Source: Zeugodacus cucurbitae (Eukaryota; Arthropoda; Insecta; Diptera; Tephritidae). From it: a stretch of 64,000 bases of DNA. The stretch covers positions 52,507,001 to 52,571,000 of the forward strand of contig NC_071669.1 in assembly GCF_028554725.1 (NCBI RefSeq), given 5' to 3'. The notes beneath the pieces were generated by a model, which had not been told where the DNA came from, made no database searches, and saw only the letters and a list, made by a program, of their open reading frames with translations. Both the position numbers and the translations under genes were made by a program. Positions within the stretch are counted from its first letter, which is position 1. Every line of letters begins with the position of its first letter. Below are positions 33,131-44,752 of the stretch, piece after piece.

Positions 33131-34150
33131 CATTGTTCCATGTACAGAGCTCGTATCTAGCAATACTATAAATCTTTGAAAGGTCTTGACATAACCTACA
33201 AAACGACGCTATGCATGATTTGGATTACTTGGATATTGCGTTCAACAGTTATTGACGTGTAAACATGAAGTTCACTAATGCCGAAATTCGCGTTGTTTTA
33301 TAGTTTTCCTTCGTTAAAGGCAAATCCGCTAGAGAAATGTTCCGTGAGATTAATGGTGTTTTGGGGGATGGTACTCTATCACTTCGAACTGCGGAGGTAT
33401 GGTTTCGACGATTCAGAGCGGATAAGCCAGTCGGCGGTAGACCTGTGACGACTACTACCGATCAAATCATGGAAAACATCGAATAGACCGACATGTTACA
33501 TCTCGTGATATCGCCCAGGAGATGGCAGTTAGTCACCAAACCATTTTATATCATCTGCAGAAGGCTGGGCACACAAAAAAGCTTGATGGACCGAATCGGA
33601 ATGGACTCGACCCATTTTTGAAGCGGATGGTGACTGGCGACGAAAAATGAATCACAATCAAGCGAAAACGGTCATGGTCGAAGGCCGGTGAGTCGTCCCG
33701 GGATTGACGGCCAGGAAAGTTTTGCTGGATGTTTGGTGAGATTGGAAGGGAATCATCCACTATGAGCTGCTCCCATATTGCCAGACGTTGAATTGTACCA
33801 TCTACTGCGAACAACTGGATCGCTTGAAGTAGGCGATCGACCAGCAGCGTCCAGAATTGTCCAACAGGAAGGGTGTCGTGTTACGACAACGCCAGACCAC
33901 ACACTTCGTTGATGACTCGTCAGATGCTACGGAAGCTCGGATGGGAGGTTTTATCGTATTCACCATATAGCCCGGACGTAGCGCCAAGTGATTAGCACCT
34001 GTTCATGTCCATGGCGAACGCTCTTGATGTTGTAAAGTTGAACTCAAAAGATGCTTGTGAAAAGTGGCTGTGCGAGTTCCTCGAAAATAAGAATGGGGCT
34101 TCTACGAGGGGGTATTATAAAGTTGACGTCTAAATGGAAACAGATTATTT
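33131..34150 (+). pseudogene. DD34D mariner transposase, decayed copy M2
   Basis: Same family as M1. Readable parts include 'GKSAREMFREINGVLGDGT', 'GGRPVTTTTDQIMENIE', 'HVTSRDIAQEMAVSHQTI', 'LDPFLKRMVTGDEK', 'KRKRSWSKAGESS', 'DNARPHTSLMTRQMLRKLGW' and 'PDVAPSD'. The spacing of the last two catalytic aspartates is the 34 residues of DD34D mariners. It is broken by many stops and frameshifts and by a deletion that removes the WVPHEL block. The right terminus is lost. Confidence 0.75.
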
Positions 34151-36977
34151 TTATATTTGTTTTCGGACCCGAATTTTTAATGCATACCGAAGTTTGATCT
34201 ATCGAAACAAGTTAACTTATGAAAGTAATTTTAGAACGCTCTTTGAGATTTTACTGTTTTTCTAGGGGCAACAATTCTATATCATATATCTTGGCAACCG
34301 ACAACCATTTACGGGGTAGGCTCTGAGAATTCCCGGTTGTGAGTCTGAATTTATTTCTTCATGAGTTCTTTAGTCGACATTTTATTAATGATATTTGAGT
34401 CATACCTGGTTAACTGTTCTTAAAATACTGCCATCAGTTTTAGACTGATGTCTTTAAATTGTGATTTAATACTTCTTTTGATGATGCCAGCGCAGTATTT
34501 TATCCTCCTCTGATTTTGGTAGAGATAGTCAAACGTGATCTCGTGGTTTAAATTTAGCATCGGCCAGAAATACGTTCGAGGGAGATTTCATATATTACTC
34601 TTTAATCAGTAATGAAGCTTAACGGACTGAATTTAGTTAAGAAGAAGGGCCTATCCTACTTACACAACAGCATATTTGGAACCTTATCATATATTAAAGA
34701 TATGCTCTTCTCACCAATATCAGATCACCGAAAGTCACTTTTAGAAGGAAACCTTATCTGAAAGTGTACTTTGAAGCCCAACTCAAATTGGTTTCCTCTT
34801 CACCTGTGAGAATTCATCTGTTATTTAATTAAGAATTTGGAAAATATGAAACCGCCAACTTCATTCAATCATGGAAATCTCAAGAACACAAAGTCAACAA
34901 AATTACAGAGCGCAATAAAATCCATACCTTCAAATTCACGGAAAAGCAGAATATTCAATGAATTTCACTTCGCAAATTATAAAATCACTTAACGGCAATT
35001 TCAGGAAGCAAGCAACGTCAGAGCTGTCAACAGCAGCCGAAATTTATATGTACTCTGTGGGCACAATTTAGCTGATATTTTTTGGCATATAGTTAGCAAT
35101 CAGAGAAGATTAAGGCCACCGCCGAGTGAGTGGCAACAATACGCGAAACAAGGCGAAAAGTCAACCGAAATTGATGAGTAAAGCGCGCGGCTGAGTGGCA
35201 GTGGCAACCACACCGACAGCCGTCCATCAAGTATGCAGCTATCACGCGCACCAAATAACCTTACCCAACAAACTACCTGCCAAAGTGGAAAATCGAAAAA
35301 GCGCCAAAAGCGAGTTTAAAGTCAGCAGCACCGCACTGCCAAACACCTTGCGGCGGTGACGGGGGCGGCGGTATCATCGTGTTAACGGTACATATTTTCC
35401 GGAATTGGTTATACATATTTCAAATTTAATTTACATAAATGCTTGGACGGTGGGGTATGACGGCCCGCTGTGTACCTGTCACACACTTTGTGGTTTATTT
35501 TTTCGCGCAGGTGCGCGTTTGCCGGGGGGTTTACGCCAAAATTATTACATGGAATTCGCACAAGCCGATCAGGCGTAACTACGAGTACTTGAGCTGCTTA
35601 AAGCTATAGCAACCCTTACACGTGCAAGGCTGAGGCCTCCCCCTCCGCATCAGCCCATCGCCAGAGCAGCGCTCACTCCGCTTTGTTACGTGGCAATTGT
35701 GTGTTGCGTCGATTTTTGTGGGGCGCGAAATGAGTTGCCAAATGCCAAATCCCTTTGAGCTGCTGACTCAAATATTGTTATTGTTGTTGCTTTTCATCGC
35801 AATATTTGTTGTACAGTTATTGCATTTGTTGTTGTTATAGTTGTTGTTTTTTCGCTGAACTTCAGCAATTTTCTTCTAGTTGTTTGCACTTTCGAACTTA
35901 TCACGCTCAATCGCTCGAATTGTGCTGCGTGGCGTTGAAACTTTTAAAATTACTTTCTTTTTTCTTGGCGCCGTTTTGTGTGCTGCTTCGAAATTTCTAA
36001 TATCATAGTGCAGTTAAATGAGCCGGAAGGAAAACACTGCGACACAGGTGTACGCATTTAATCAGCTTTAATCAATCTAATGTGAATTTTATTTGCGCTC
36101 AATGCGCTTAGTGGAGGTGGATATACGTTTATATATTATCCACTATGCGTACAGAAAAACGAGTTTAGTTGGATTCGGAATAAGCTGAACTGAGGATATA
36201 AATTTAGTCGTTTGCTCTATTGCCAATTGGTTCGAAACTCAATGAACGAATTTCATTTGAATTTGAACAGAAAATTCTTTAGAATTTTTTATGAAGTTTC
36301 GAAACAGAATAATTTTTAATGCGTCCGCTAGATGGCGCAAAAGCAGATTCATTAAAAAAATCTATATTTCAAGTGCGATAATACTAATATTGACGGTTAA
36401 AATTCTGGAAAAAAGATTTTACTAGGGAACGCTTGTGGTAAATTGTTCTATAAATTACTACTATTGGATTAGTTTATGGTGATAATTCGAAATGTATTGA
36501 TTCACCAAGTGGCGCGTGAGTGCATCTATTCCACGAATGTATGCTTAAATTTCATATAATTAGAGCTGTAGCAAGATAATGGGATATTAATAATTTGTAA
36601 AGCGCCAGGTGGCGCTTTGGTGTAATTTTTATTATAACAAAGAAATATGATATATGTATATGAGAGTCTAATACTCTAGTTTGTAAATAAATGGAAACTT
36701 ATATGAAAATTGAGAACAAGCTTAAAATGAAAAATATCTGTAGATACAAAATTCTTCTGTACCTGTGTATGTCACTGAACTCCTCCTAAACGGCTGAACC
36801 GTTTTGTTAGAGATTATTTCTTTGTTTTCAAGTTAAATTGAGAATGATTTGTAATCATCATTTAGTCAAATTTAAATTATGCATATAATTAATTTTGAAA
36901 TTTTTATATTAAAATCTTCGAGGCCCAAATCATAAGGACTTGGACAAAGATTTTTTCATTTATAACTATGTATAATA
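34151..36977. other. Unique sequence with a GC-rich island at 35.0-36.0 kb; no gene supported
   Basis: 35020-35720 is the GC-richest non-transposon stretch (GCGGCG and GGGGG runs near 35350-35530), followed by TTG-rich sequence to 35880. No long frame is present. The composition would suit a promoter-proximal or enhancer region, but I found no exon. 34151-35000 and 36000-36977 are AT-rich. Confidence 0.45.
36328..36617 (+). promoter_or_regulatory. Three CTCF-like motifs in the same orientation
   Basis: CTAGATGGCGC at 36328-36338, CCAAGTGGCGC at 36505-36515 and CCAGGTGGCGC at 36605-36615. The first and third fit the Drosophila CTCF core (YAGRTGGCGC); the second has one mismatch. The third lies in an 8-bp-arm palindrome at 36600-36617 (AAGCGCCA-gg-TGGCGCTT). 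A role as an insulator is inferred from motif similarity only. Confidence 0.3.
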
Positions 36978-37045
36978 CATAAAGGGGTTTTCAATAGAAC
37001 GCTACAAAAGTAGACTGATAGGGACAGCAAACGAGGTCATATTAA

Positions 37046-37920
37046 TACCCTGAACAGGGTACATTAAGTTTGTCACGAAGTTTGTAACACCCAGAAGGAA
37101 GCCTCCTAGGCCCTATAAAATTTATATATAAATGATCAGTATGTTGAACTGAGTCGATTTAGCCATGTCCGTCTGTCTGTATATATACGAACTAGTCCTT
37201 CAGTTTTTAAGATATCGTTTTTTTGCAATGTTATTTTCTTTTCAAGAAGCTGCTCATTTGTCGGAACTTCCGATATCGGACCACTATATCATATAGCTGC
37301 CATACAAACTGAACGATCGGAATCAAGGGCTTGTATGGAAAACTTCCGCATTTTACTACATATCTTCACGAAATTTGGTGTGAATAATTTTTCATAGAAA
37401 TACTTTAATCTCCGAAAAAATTGTTCAGATCAGTTCACTATAGCATATAGCTGCCGTACAAACTGAACGATCGGAATCAAGGGCTTGTATGGAAAATTTT
37501 CGCATTTGACGTGGTATCTTCACGAAATTTGGTGTGAGTTATTGCTCATAGAAATAATGTAATCTCCGCAAAAATTGTTGAGATCGGTTCACTATAGCAT
37601 ATATCTGCCATACAAACCGAACTATCGGAATCAAGGGCTTGTATGGAAAACTTCCGCATTACCTACATATCTTCACGAAATTTGACATGAATTACTGCTT
37701 AAGGTAATAATATAATCTCCGAAGAAATTGTTCAGATCGGTTAACTACATAACCTTAATGTTTCTAACAAAAAACCCGGCTAAAAATAATTAGTAAAATG
37801 TTTTCTTTTTTTTTAATTACTTTTTCTTACGTCTTTAGATTTGCTTAAACACATAGTTACTAAAAGAAATGCATCTGTGAAGGGTATATTAGCTTCGGTA
37901 CAGCCGAAGTTAACGTTTTT
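37046..37920 (+). repeat. Family B dispersed repeat, copy B1 with three 154-bp units
   Basis: Begins with the hairpin TACCCTG-aa-CAGGGTA and ends with 'gaagggtatattag' and the hairpin CTTCGG-tacag-CCGAAG, then 'ttaacgttttt'. Inside, a 154-bp unit (marked by 'catatagctgccatacaaac', 'tatcttcacgaaattt' and 'aaattgttcagatcggtt') repeats at offsets of exactly 154 bp from 37291 to about 37750. No coding capacity. It is inserted in R5. Confidence 0.75.
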
Positions 37921-37974
37921 CTTGATTTTTCTCGCTTTTTGACATTTCTCTTCACACAGATTTGTCATTTCATC

Positions 37975-38930
37975 ATGGAAAAGTGTGTATACGATTAAAG
38001 TTTATTAAAGTTTACTACCGAAATTCGGAGTCACTGGCCTCAGCCAGTTCAAAAATTGAGGATCTAGTGAAAAAATTGAATCCCCAGACACAGTACAAAA
38101 TGTTTACCTGCCTGTGAGACACAGAAGTGCACATAGTCAAGAAAATTGCTGCCGCAAGTGCATCAATTGAGGAAGAGCCAAATTAGTCTCTCACAAGTCG
38201 TTCTCAAGCGTTGGGCATTTCTGTGATGTCGTTGTGGTGAATTTTGTGGAAAGATCTTGGCCTACATTCTTACAAGATCGAATTGGCGCAAGGCTGAGCA
38301 ACAACTTGAAAATAATCCGGATTTTTATCGAAAAATATTCTTCAGCGATGAGGCTCATTCGTGACTGAATTCGTCAATACGCAAAATATACGTTATTGGT
38401 TAGGCAGCAATCCACACACACTCCAGTCACCATTGCATACCGAAAAAATAACGATTTGGTGCAGCTGAGCCGCACTTCTTCTGTGATGAACAAGACCGGC
38501 TCGTTACTATAAATGGGAATCCCTACCTCTCAAGGATTACCGAATGATTTTGGCCCGAATTGGATGATATGGACTTGGACAATATGTGGATCCAACAGGA
38601 CGGCGCCACAAGCCACACGGCGAATGTCAAAACCGATATATTGAAAACCAAGTTTTTTGAGAGAGTTATCTCACGTAATGGCCAAGTCAATTAGCCGCCT
38701 CGGTCGTATGATTTGACGCCGTTACACTATTTCTTGTGGGACTACGTCTATGGTATATGCCAACAAGTCAGCGACGATTGATGAACTTCGTACGAATATT
38801 CGTACGAAAGTGAAATTGTAGCAGTATCGGCCGAACAATGCTTGAAAACAGTCGAACATTGGGTTCAACGTCTGTACTTCCATACATAATGGCATCGAAT
38901 ATACTTTCACCGGAATAAAGAATTTCTTTG
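37975..38930 (+). pseudogene. Rosa-type mariner transposase of R5, decayed
   Basis: Starts at MEKCVYD (37975) and reads in scattered frames 'SLTSRSQALGISV', 'DLGLHSYKIELAQ', 'FVNTQNIRYWLGSNPHTLQS', 'LDDMDLDNMWIQQDGATSHTA', 'ERVISRNGQVN', then YDLTPLHYFLW. The third catalytic residue is His (CAC) in place of Asp. Many stops are present. It diverges clearly from R4, so two rosa lineages exist in the window. Confidence 0.75.
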
Positions 38931-38977
38931 ATATCCTAAAGCGATTTTTTGTAGCGCTCTTATGGACAAACCCTTTG

Positions 38978-41944
38978 TAAATAAACTAAAAATTTCTGTA
39001 ATAATCACTTTTCATATTTTATACATTTTAACGTTAATAGTTATACTACTTCCATAAAAAGTAATATTTTGAAAATAATTTTTACAAATAAAATGGCAAC
39101 CACCATAAAAATACTTAGCTGTCACTATGCCATTACGACTGCATGAATGAGACAGTTAAAAATGCGAGCACTTACCTGAAAAGAGAGAAGGAAAAAATTC
39201 TATAAGTACATATTACTACCAACATATAATTTATAATGAGCATTCATTAAAGTAATATCAATAAAAGTTGCAGTGGACGTAAATGAAACGTGGATTTATG
39301 GCTGCTTCGCGGAAAATTTCTTTATTAAAGTTGGCTTGGCAAGCATATAAAATAATGTTGTACCATATCATATATATTTAAAAAATGTATGAGCTGTAGT
39401 AGCCGAAACTAGCGCAAATTGAATAGTTAAGACTGCATGTGGGCTGAGCAACTAACTATTTGGCACAGAAACACCACACAGATTATAGAAGAATTATGGA
39501 TGAGAGAAAGAGAGATGTAGAGAGTGGGAGATTGGAGAAAAGAAATGGCACAACTATATCAATAAACCAAACATTATACACGATGTTTAGTACTCGCTAG
39601 CAATTTCAGCCATATTTCAAACAAATAATAGCAACGCGCCAGTTTATAGTTGCCACACACATATGTATGTATGTGTGAGTGTGTTTGTGTGGCTTTTGAA
39701 TGTACGTGTTTACATGTATTATTGCTTTGCGGCAATAATTTCTTAAGTCAATGGCGGCTGGCGGATATAGTATAACGCCAACGCGCACATAAGTAATAGC
39801 CACACACACATACACACACATATACACTCTCATACACACACATACATATACATATGCATATTGCTGTGAGCGGCTATAACTTCAGTAATCAAGTATTTCT
39901 GGGTACTTTGAACGATTTGGTATGTGAGCGAAACTTGAAAGCTTGAGTTGTGTGGTCTCAGGCGTTATAGAGTAGAGAGTAGAGAGCGAGAAGGAGAGTG
40001 CGCAGCAGAGCGGGCGTAAGTCACGGCAGTGAGGGTGCGTATGTGTGGCAGTAAACTTGTGCGGCATGTGTACGCATCAGATTTTTTATGGCTACTATGG
40101 CGCCCAGAATCTCGACGGCGACATCTTTCATTTGACCCGCAAGGAAATGAAAGCAAAGCAAAGCAACTTTTCTACGGAAACAAGCGAGTTGAGGTCAAAT
40201 TATATATGCGTGTGTGGAAAAGACGCTTGGCAACAAGCGCAAATCTTGCTTTAGTTAAATTTCAGTTCAAGTGTGTCGGCCCGTAGGCTTAACGGAAGTG
40301 CGACATGTGCGAAAACTGCCTTGAGGTGTGATGTCGCTGCGTGGCGTGTGTGCTGCGATTAAAGCTACACCAAATACCAAAAATGTCGAAGAGTCACGAA
40401 ACTTTGCCACTTTTTCATTGCTTTGCTTGTAGATTTGCTGATTTCTTTTTTTTTCTTTCGCCATCTTCAACAAACATCATCAACTCCGCTTTGCATACTT
40501 TGTGAGCGTGTGACATGTCGATCAATATGCATTAATATTACTCATACGCCATGTTGGTACGACCAAAGGCGACAGGCAGTGAAGGAAGTGTGAGTAGGTG
40601 TGTGTGTGTCAGAGATGTGCGCGTGAAATATGAGCGTAACTATGTGAAGGATGAGTATATATATTTATATGAGTGTGTGTGTATATATGTATCTATATGT
40701 GTATGTCTGTCTGCGCTTCAAACGCTTGACAGCCATTGCGATGAAATCAGCTGTTCGTACGTGACCTTTACGCTGAACACTGATAACGTTCGGGTCGCTT
40801 ATACGCCAACATGGCATGCAGATAAATTTTCATCAAATTTATGCGCGCATCTTCACACACACATACATAGCTATATAGATGAAATTTACATAAACAACAA
40901 CAACAACAACACTACTTGCCATTTCATACGCTGAGTTTAGTTGTTGGAAAAAAAAAATTCAAATAAATAAATAAAAATTACAAAAATAATAGAAAGCTAA
41001 AATATGCTATATTTGGAAATTCTTTCGCAAAATATCCGCACACACACGCACACACATAAAAATACTTCACCGATTTAATGTTTCAATATGCTTGAATGAT
41101 GGCAGCGCGAATAGCAATTGACATTGCTCGGATAGTTTCAAGTTTAGTGTGGCATATAAAATCGCTTCCACTCCCTCTCCCTGCATATTGAATATTGAAG
41201 GCCAAGCGGTTTGAAGGTGAGTGAGTTTATGGAGGTTTTTTCTTCAACTCAGTAGTATTTCGAAGTACAAAAAAACTAACAAACTTAAATTTCTGGCGTC
41301 AGTTTGGCAGGCGCTCACCAAATGGGCAACCCGTCAGCTGAGGCATTAAGCGCTTAAGTGCAAAGCGCGTGACAGGCATAATACACAGTGCTCATCAAAC
41401 GCGCATACATACGTACACATGTGGTGAGCGCTGTAAATAAGCCGCCGATTTGAAGATATTCTGCTACAGCTTAGTAAGCATTTTCTTAATTGAACACTGA
41501 ATGATTTTAGCTTTGAAATGCAAAGGCACTGAGGAACAGCTTTCGATGTGAGCTTTATTGAAAGGTGGCTGAAGGTTTCTTTGAGCGCTCGCGTGTGTGT
41601 GTAAGCCCACTGTACAATGCGTCTCACTGTCGGTCAAGATTAATTTGAGAGCGATTGGAGTAAATTTTTTGTTGTTGTTGCTCTTCGTGTGCGATTTTGT
41701 GGCATAAGTAGCGGCGTGTGTCTTGGCTTAGCCGCCGAAAAGCTTTCAAGTGACAACCGAAGGAAGAGTTTTATTTGGAAGAGTACTGCTGTTGTGGTGA
41801 TTTTTCTTAAGAAAGTATTTATTTTCTGCCAAATTAATTTCTGAGATTTAGAGAAGATTTCTTCAGAAGAGGTTCGAAGGCAATTTCCGTTTATAACAAA
41901 TTTAGTGTAATAATCTGGTGTGAGCGGTGTATGAATATTTTCTT
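38978..41944. other. Unique sequence with dense CA/TG and CAA microsatellites
   Basis: 39640-39870 has facing CACACA/TGTGTG tracts. 39960-40330 is GC-richer. 40600-40710 is TG/TA-rich, 40890-40915 is (CAA)n, and 41038-41060 is (CA)n. Open frames up to 127 codons are compositional. No gene, RNA or transposon frame identified. Confidence 0.45.
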
Positions 41945-41950
41945 ATTTTA

Positions 41951-42460
41951 ATTAGAAAATAGTGTTACCATCTTTCTAAAATTAACAGTTTTAATTTTCA
42001 GAAAAAGAGTTGCCACATTTTTGGAATTAATTTTTTTCTAATGAAAAATTTAGTTATCATCTACTTTAAATTTAATATAGAGTTGCCACCTATTTTGAAT
42101 TTTTTGAAATTAAATTCTACAAAAAATATGAAATTACTAAAAAATACAAGAAACTAAGAAATATTCTTTTTAATTCACATTTTCTTAGAAGAAATGATTT
42201 TCTCGAATTAGTTCAAATTTTTAGTAGAAAATATAGTTTCCACCTTTTTGGAGTCAATATAATTATATTTAGTGAAACATATTTATATATATATGTATAT
42301 TCGAAATACATTGGTTTTGTTGTAATTAGAAAATAGAGTTGCCACCTATTTCCAATTTTTTTAAATTTAATTTACAAATTCATAAACTGGCATAACATTA
42401 CAAGCAACTAAGGAATATTCTCAATTTAAATTTTGTTAGACACATAATTTTCTCGAAAAA
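41951..42460. repeat. Degenerate repeats with 'GAGTTGCCACCT' words
   Basis: 'agaaaatag-gttgccacctattt' type words occur near 41953, 42001, 42069, 42225 and 42327. The stretch from 42079 is repeated from 42335 (offset 256 bp) with matching 'gaaatattctttttaatt' and 'gattttctcgaa' parts downstream. Strongly diverged and AT-rich. Origin unknown. Confidence 0.45.
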
Positions 42461-42731
42461 TGAGATTATATCTTAGTCTCGTCAAGTTTGCTAGACTTAG
42501 ATCAGTACATAAATCAACAATGATGGAGCGAACCACAAAGAACCTCATTTAGAAGTTTAATAAAGTATTAAAAAGCTCAGAAAAATTAAGAAAAAAAACA
42601 TTTGGAATTCAAGAGCTTTTCGTTCGAGTTAAATTTAAAGGTCTTAATTTATGAAATTCTGATTATATTCTGGCAATAAATTTAGTAATAAAAATAAATC
42701 GAATAACAATTCATTGTAAATTAGGAGATGT

Positions 42732-43316
42732 TTGGATACCAGGATGGCAGTGGAGAGAGTTGCTAGGAACACGTGTCTTCACTTCTACTGGGTGCCAGGA
42801 CATAAAGGCATTGAAGGCAACGAGATTGTGGACGAAATTGCCAAGAATGGTGAAAAAATGTCTTCTGGAAACGCGACTAACATTGGCAAACCCATGCACT
42901 GTCTGTTCGATGATCTGGACAGGAGCATGAAAAGAAAAATCCTAACACGTTGGACAAATATACCGGGGTGTAAAACCGTAGACCAGAAGTACACCAAACT
43001 CATTCTGTCACTCGATAGAAGGGACTGTCGGAGTTTGGTGGGAATACTCACAGGCCACTTTCTGGTGGCGGCACATGCCTACAAAATGGGACTTACAGAT
43101 CGAGATGACTGCAGGAAATGTCAAGAGCAAGGTGCAATAGAAACAATGAAGCATCTTCTGTGCACCTGCCCTGCATTGTCGACAGCGACTTCGCTACTTG
43201 GGGGCCTCACAATATGAGAATCTGGAAGAGGTATCGAAAGTGAAGCCACAAAAACTTTTAAAATTCGCGTCAAGCGCAGGCATCCTAAAGGATGACTACT
43301 TCTCGTGGAGAACGTG
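42732..43316 (+). pseudogene. C-terminal ORF2 fragment: RNase H end and zinc-knuckle-like region
   Basis: From 42732 it reads HFYWVPGHKGIEGNEIVDEI (the last RNase H motif, with its Asp), then LILSLDRRDCRSLVGILTGH and 'CRKCQEQGAIETMKHLLCTC', a CCHC-like block. A one-base frameshift near 43178 moves the frame: native reading continues 'CRQRLRYLGASQYENLEEV' to the natural stop after 'DDYFSWRT' near 43316. Translated uncorrected it stops at 43217. A dead fragment. Confidence 0.8.
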
Positions 43317-43403
43317 ACGGCACTCCATCTGGTATCGCAATGGACCTAAATAGGTCTATGTGTGGCGTATTGGCCTACCAGTTTAACCTAACCTAACCTA
43401 ACC
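42733..43403 (+). mobile_element. RNase H-bearing LINE, 5'-truncated, CCTAA tail, 11-bp target duplication
   Basis: 671 bp flanked by TAGGAGATGTT at 42722-42732 and 43404-43414. The body encodes the end of an RNase H domain and a cysteine-rich C-terminus. The 3' UTR follows and ends in tandem 'aaccta' units (43384-43405). RNase H after the RT places it among the I, R1, LOA and related clades; I cannot choose between them. It is a clean target-primed insertion. Confidence 0.85.
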
Positions 43404-44009
43404 TAGGAGATGTTGTGTAGCTAATCATTTTAAGCTTATTTAAAAAAGCTCAAATCAATTGAAAGCTTATTGTACAAAACAGTTCACTGCAAAAATATTT
43501 AAACCCAAACTAAAACATCTGCGCTCTTTAATAATAAAACTACTTAATAGTTCTACGAAGCTTTAAGCATTTCACTCGACTAATAAATCTTTAGATAAGT
43601 ATTCTAGCTTTAGTTGATATATGGTGGAATATCATAAAACATACACTCCACATCACCACATCAAAGTCGGTTTTCATGATTTATTTGCTGAAAATAATTC
43701 ATCAATTTCTTAATATTTGCCAACCACGTGAATTTGCAAATATTTGTTTAATTGAGTGTATAGAGTGTGCATGAAACTACACATACACACACCCACTTTT
43801 GTATTTGTATTACTTCAATGTTTATATAAATTTAGATTGGGATATTTGAGTACACTCTGTCATATTGTTTGCTCAGACAAAACTTCGTTATGCTTCGTGT
43901 CACAGAAAATCATGTGGGTATGCTGCCCCTGTAGGAAAAATTTAGTCAAAACAATATTTCAAAATTTATAGAAGGATGGATATAAAATTGTTTATGAAAA
44001 TCTTTTTTA

Positions 44010-44752
44010 TACCCTGAACAGGGTATATTAAGTTTGTCACGAAATTTGTAACACCCAGAAAGAAGCGTCGGAGACCCTATAAAGTATATATATATAAATG
44101 ATCAGTATGTTGAACTGAGTCGATTTAGCCATATCGTCTGTCTGTCCGTCTGTCTGTATATATACGAACTAGTCCTTCAGTTTTTAAGATATCGTTTTGA
44201 AATTTTGCAGATGTTATTTTATCTTCAAGAAGCTGCTCATTTGTCGGAACTACTGAAATCGGACCACTATATCATATAGCTGCCATACAAACTGAATGAT
44301 CGGAATTAAGGGCTTGTATGGAAAACTTCCGAAATTTAATACACATCTTCACGAAATTTGGTGTGAGTTATTGCTCATAGAAATAATTTAATCCCCGAAA
44401 AAATTGTTCAGATCGGTTCACTATAGCATATAGCTGCTATACAAACCGAACGACCGGAATCAATGGCTTGTATGGAAAATTTTCGCATTTGAAGTGGTAT
44501 CTTCACGAAATTTGATATGGATTACTGCTTAAGGTAATAATATAATCTCCGAAGAAATTGTTCAGATCGGTTAACTATATAACCTTAATGTTTCTAGCAA
44601 ACAACCCGGCTAAAAAGAATTAGTATGTATGTTTTCTTTTTTTTTACTTACTTTTTCTTACGTCTTTAGATTTGCTTAAACACATAGTTGCTAAAAGAAA
44701 TGCACCTGTGAAGGGTATATTAGCTTCGGTACAGCCGAAGTTAACGTTTTTT
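44010..44752 (+). repeat. Family B dispersed repeat, copy B2 with two 154-bp units
   Basis: Same ends as B1: TACCCTG-aa-CAGGGTA at 44010 and CTTCGG-tacag-CCGAAG near 44723-44739. The 154-bp unit occurs at 44274 and 44428, so this copy has one unit fewer than B1. The flanking halves agree closely with B1, so unit number rather than truncation explains the length difference (743 versus 875 bp). Confidence 0.75.

Larger units (their letters stand above)
36978..38977 (+). mobile_element. Rosa-type mariner (R5) with both TIRs, interrupted by family B repeat B1
   Basis: The left end 'aaaggggttttcaatagaac' at ~36981 pairs with the reverse complement of the right end ('aaagggtttgtccataagag') near 38976; 'gcgctacaaaa'-like sequence follows on both. 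TA borders are plausible (36976-36977, 38978-38979). Copy B1 occupies 37046-37920, between the left TIR and the transposase start near 37975. Without B1 the element is about 1.1 kb. It is older and more decayed than R4. Confidence 0.7.

Noticed and set aside
39640..39870. Facing CACACA and TGTGTG tracts as an inverted-repeat element
   Set aside because: Simple microsatellites explain the complementarity.
40551..40934. 127-codon frame across TG/TA and CAA repeats
   Set aside because: Ends in an Asn run encoded by a microsatellite; compositional artefact.
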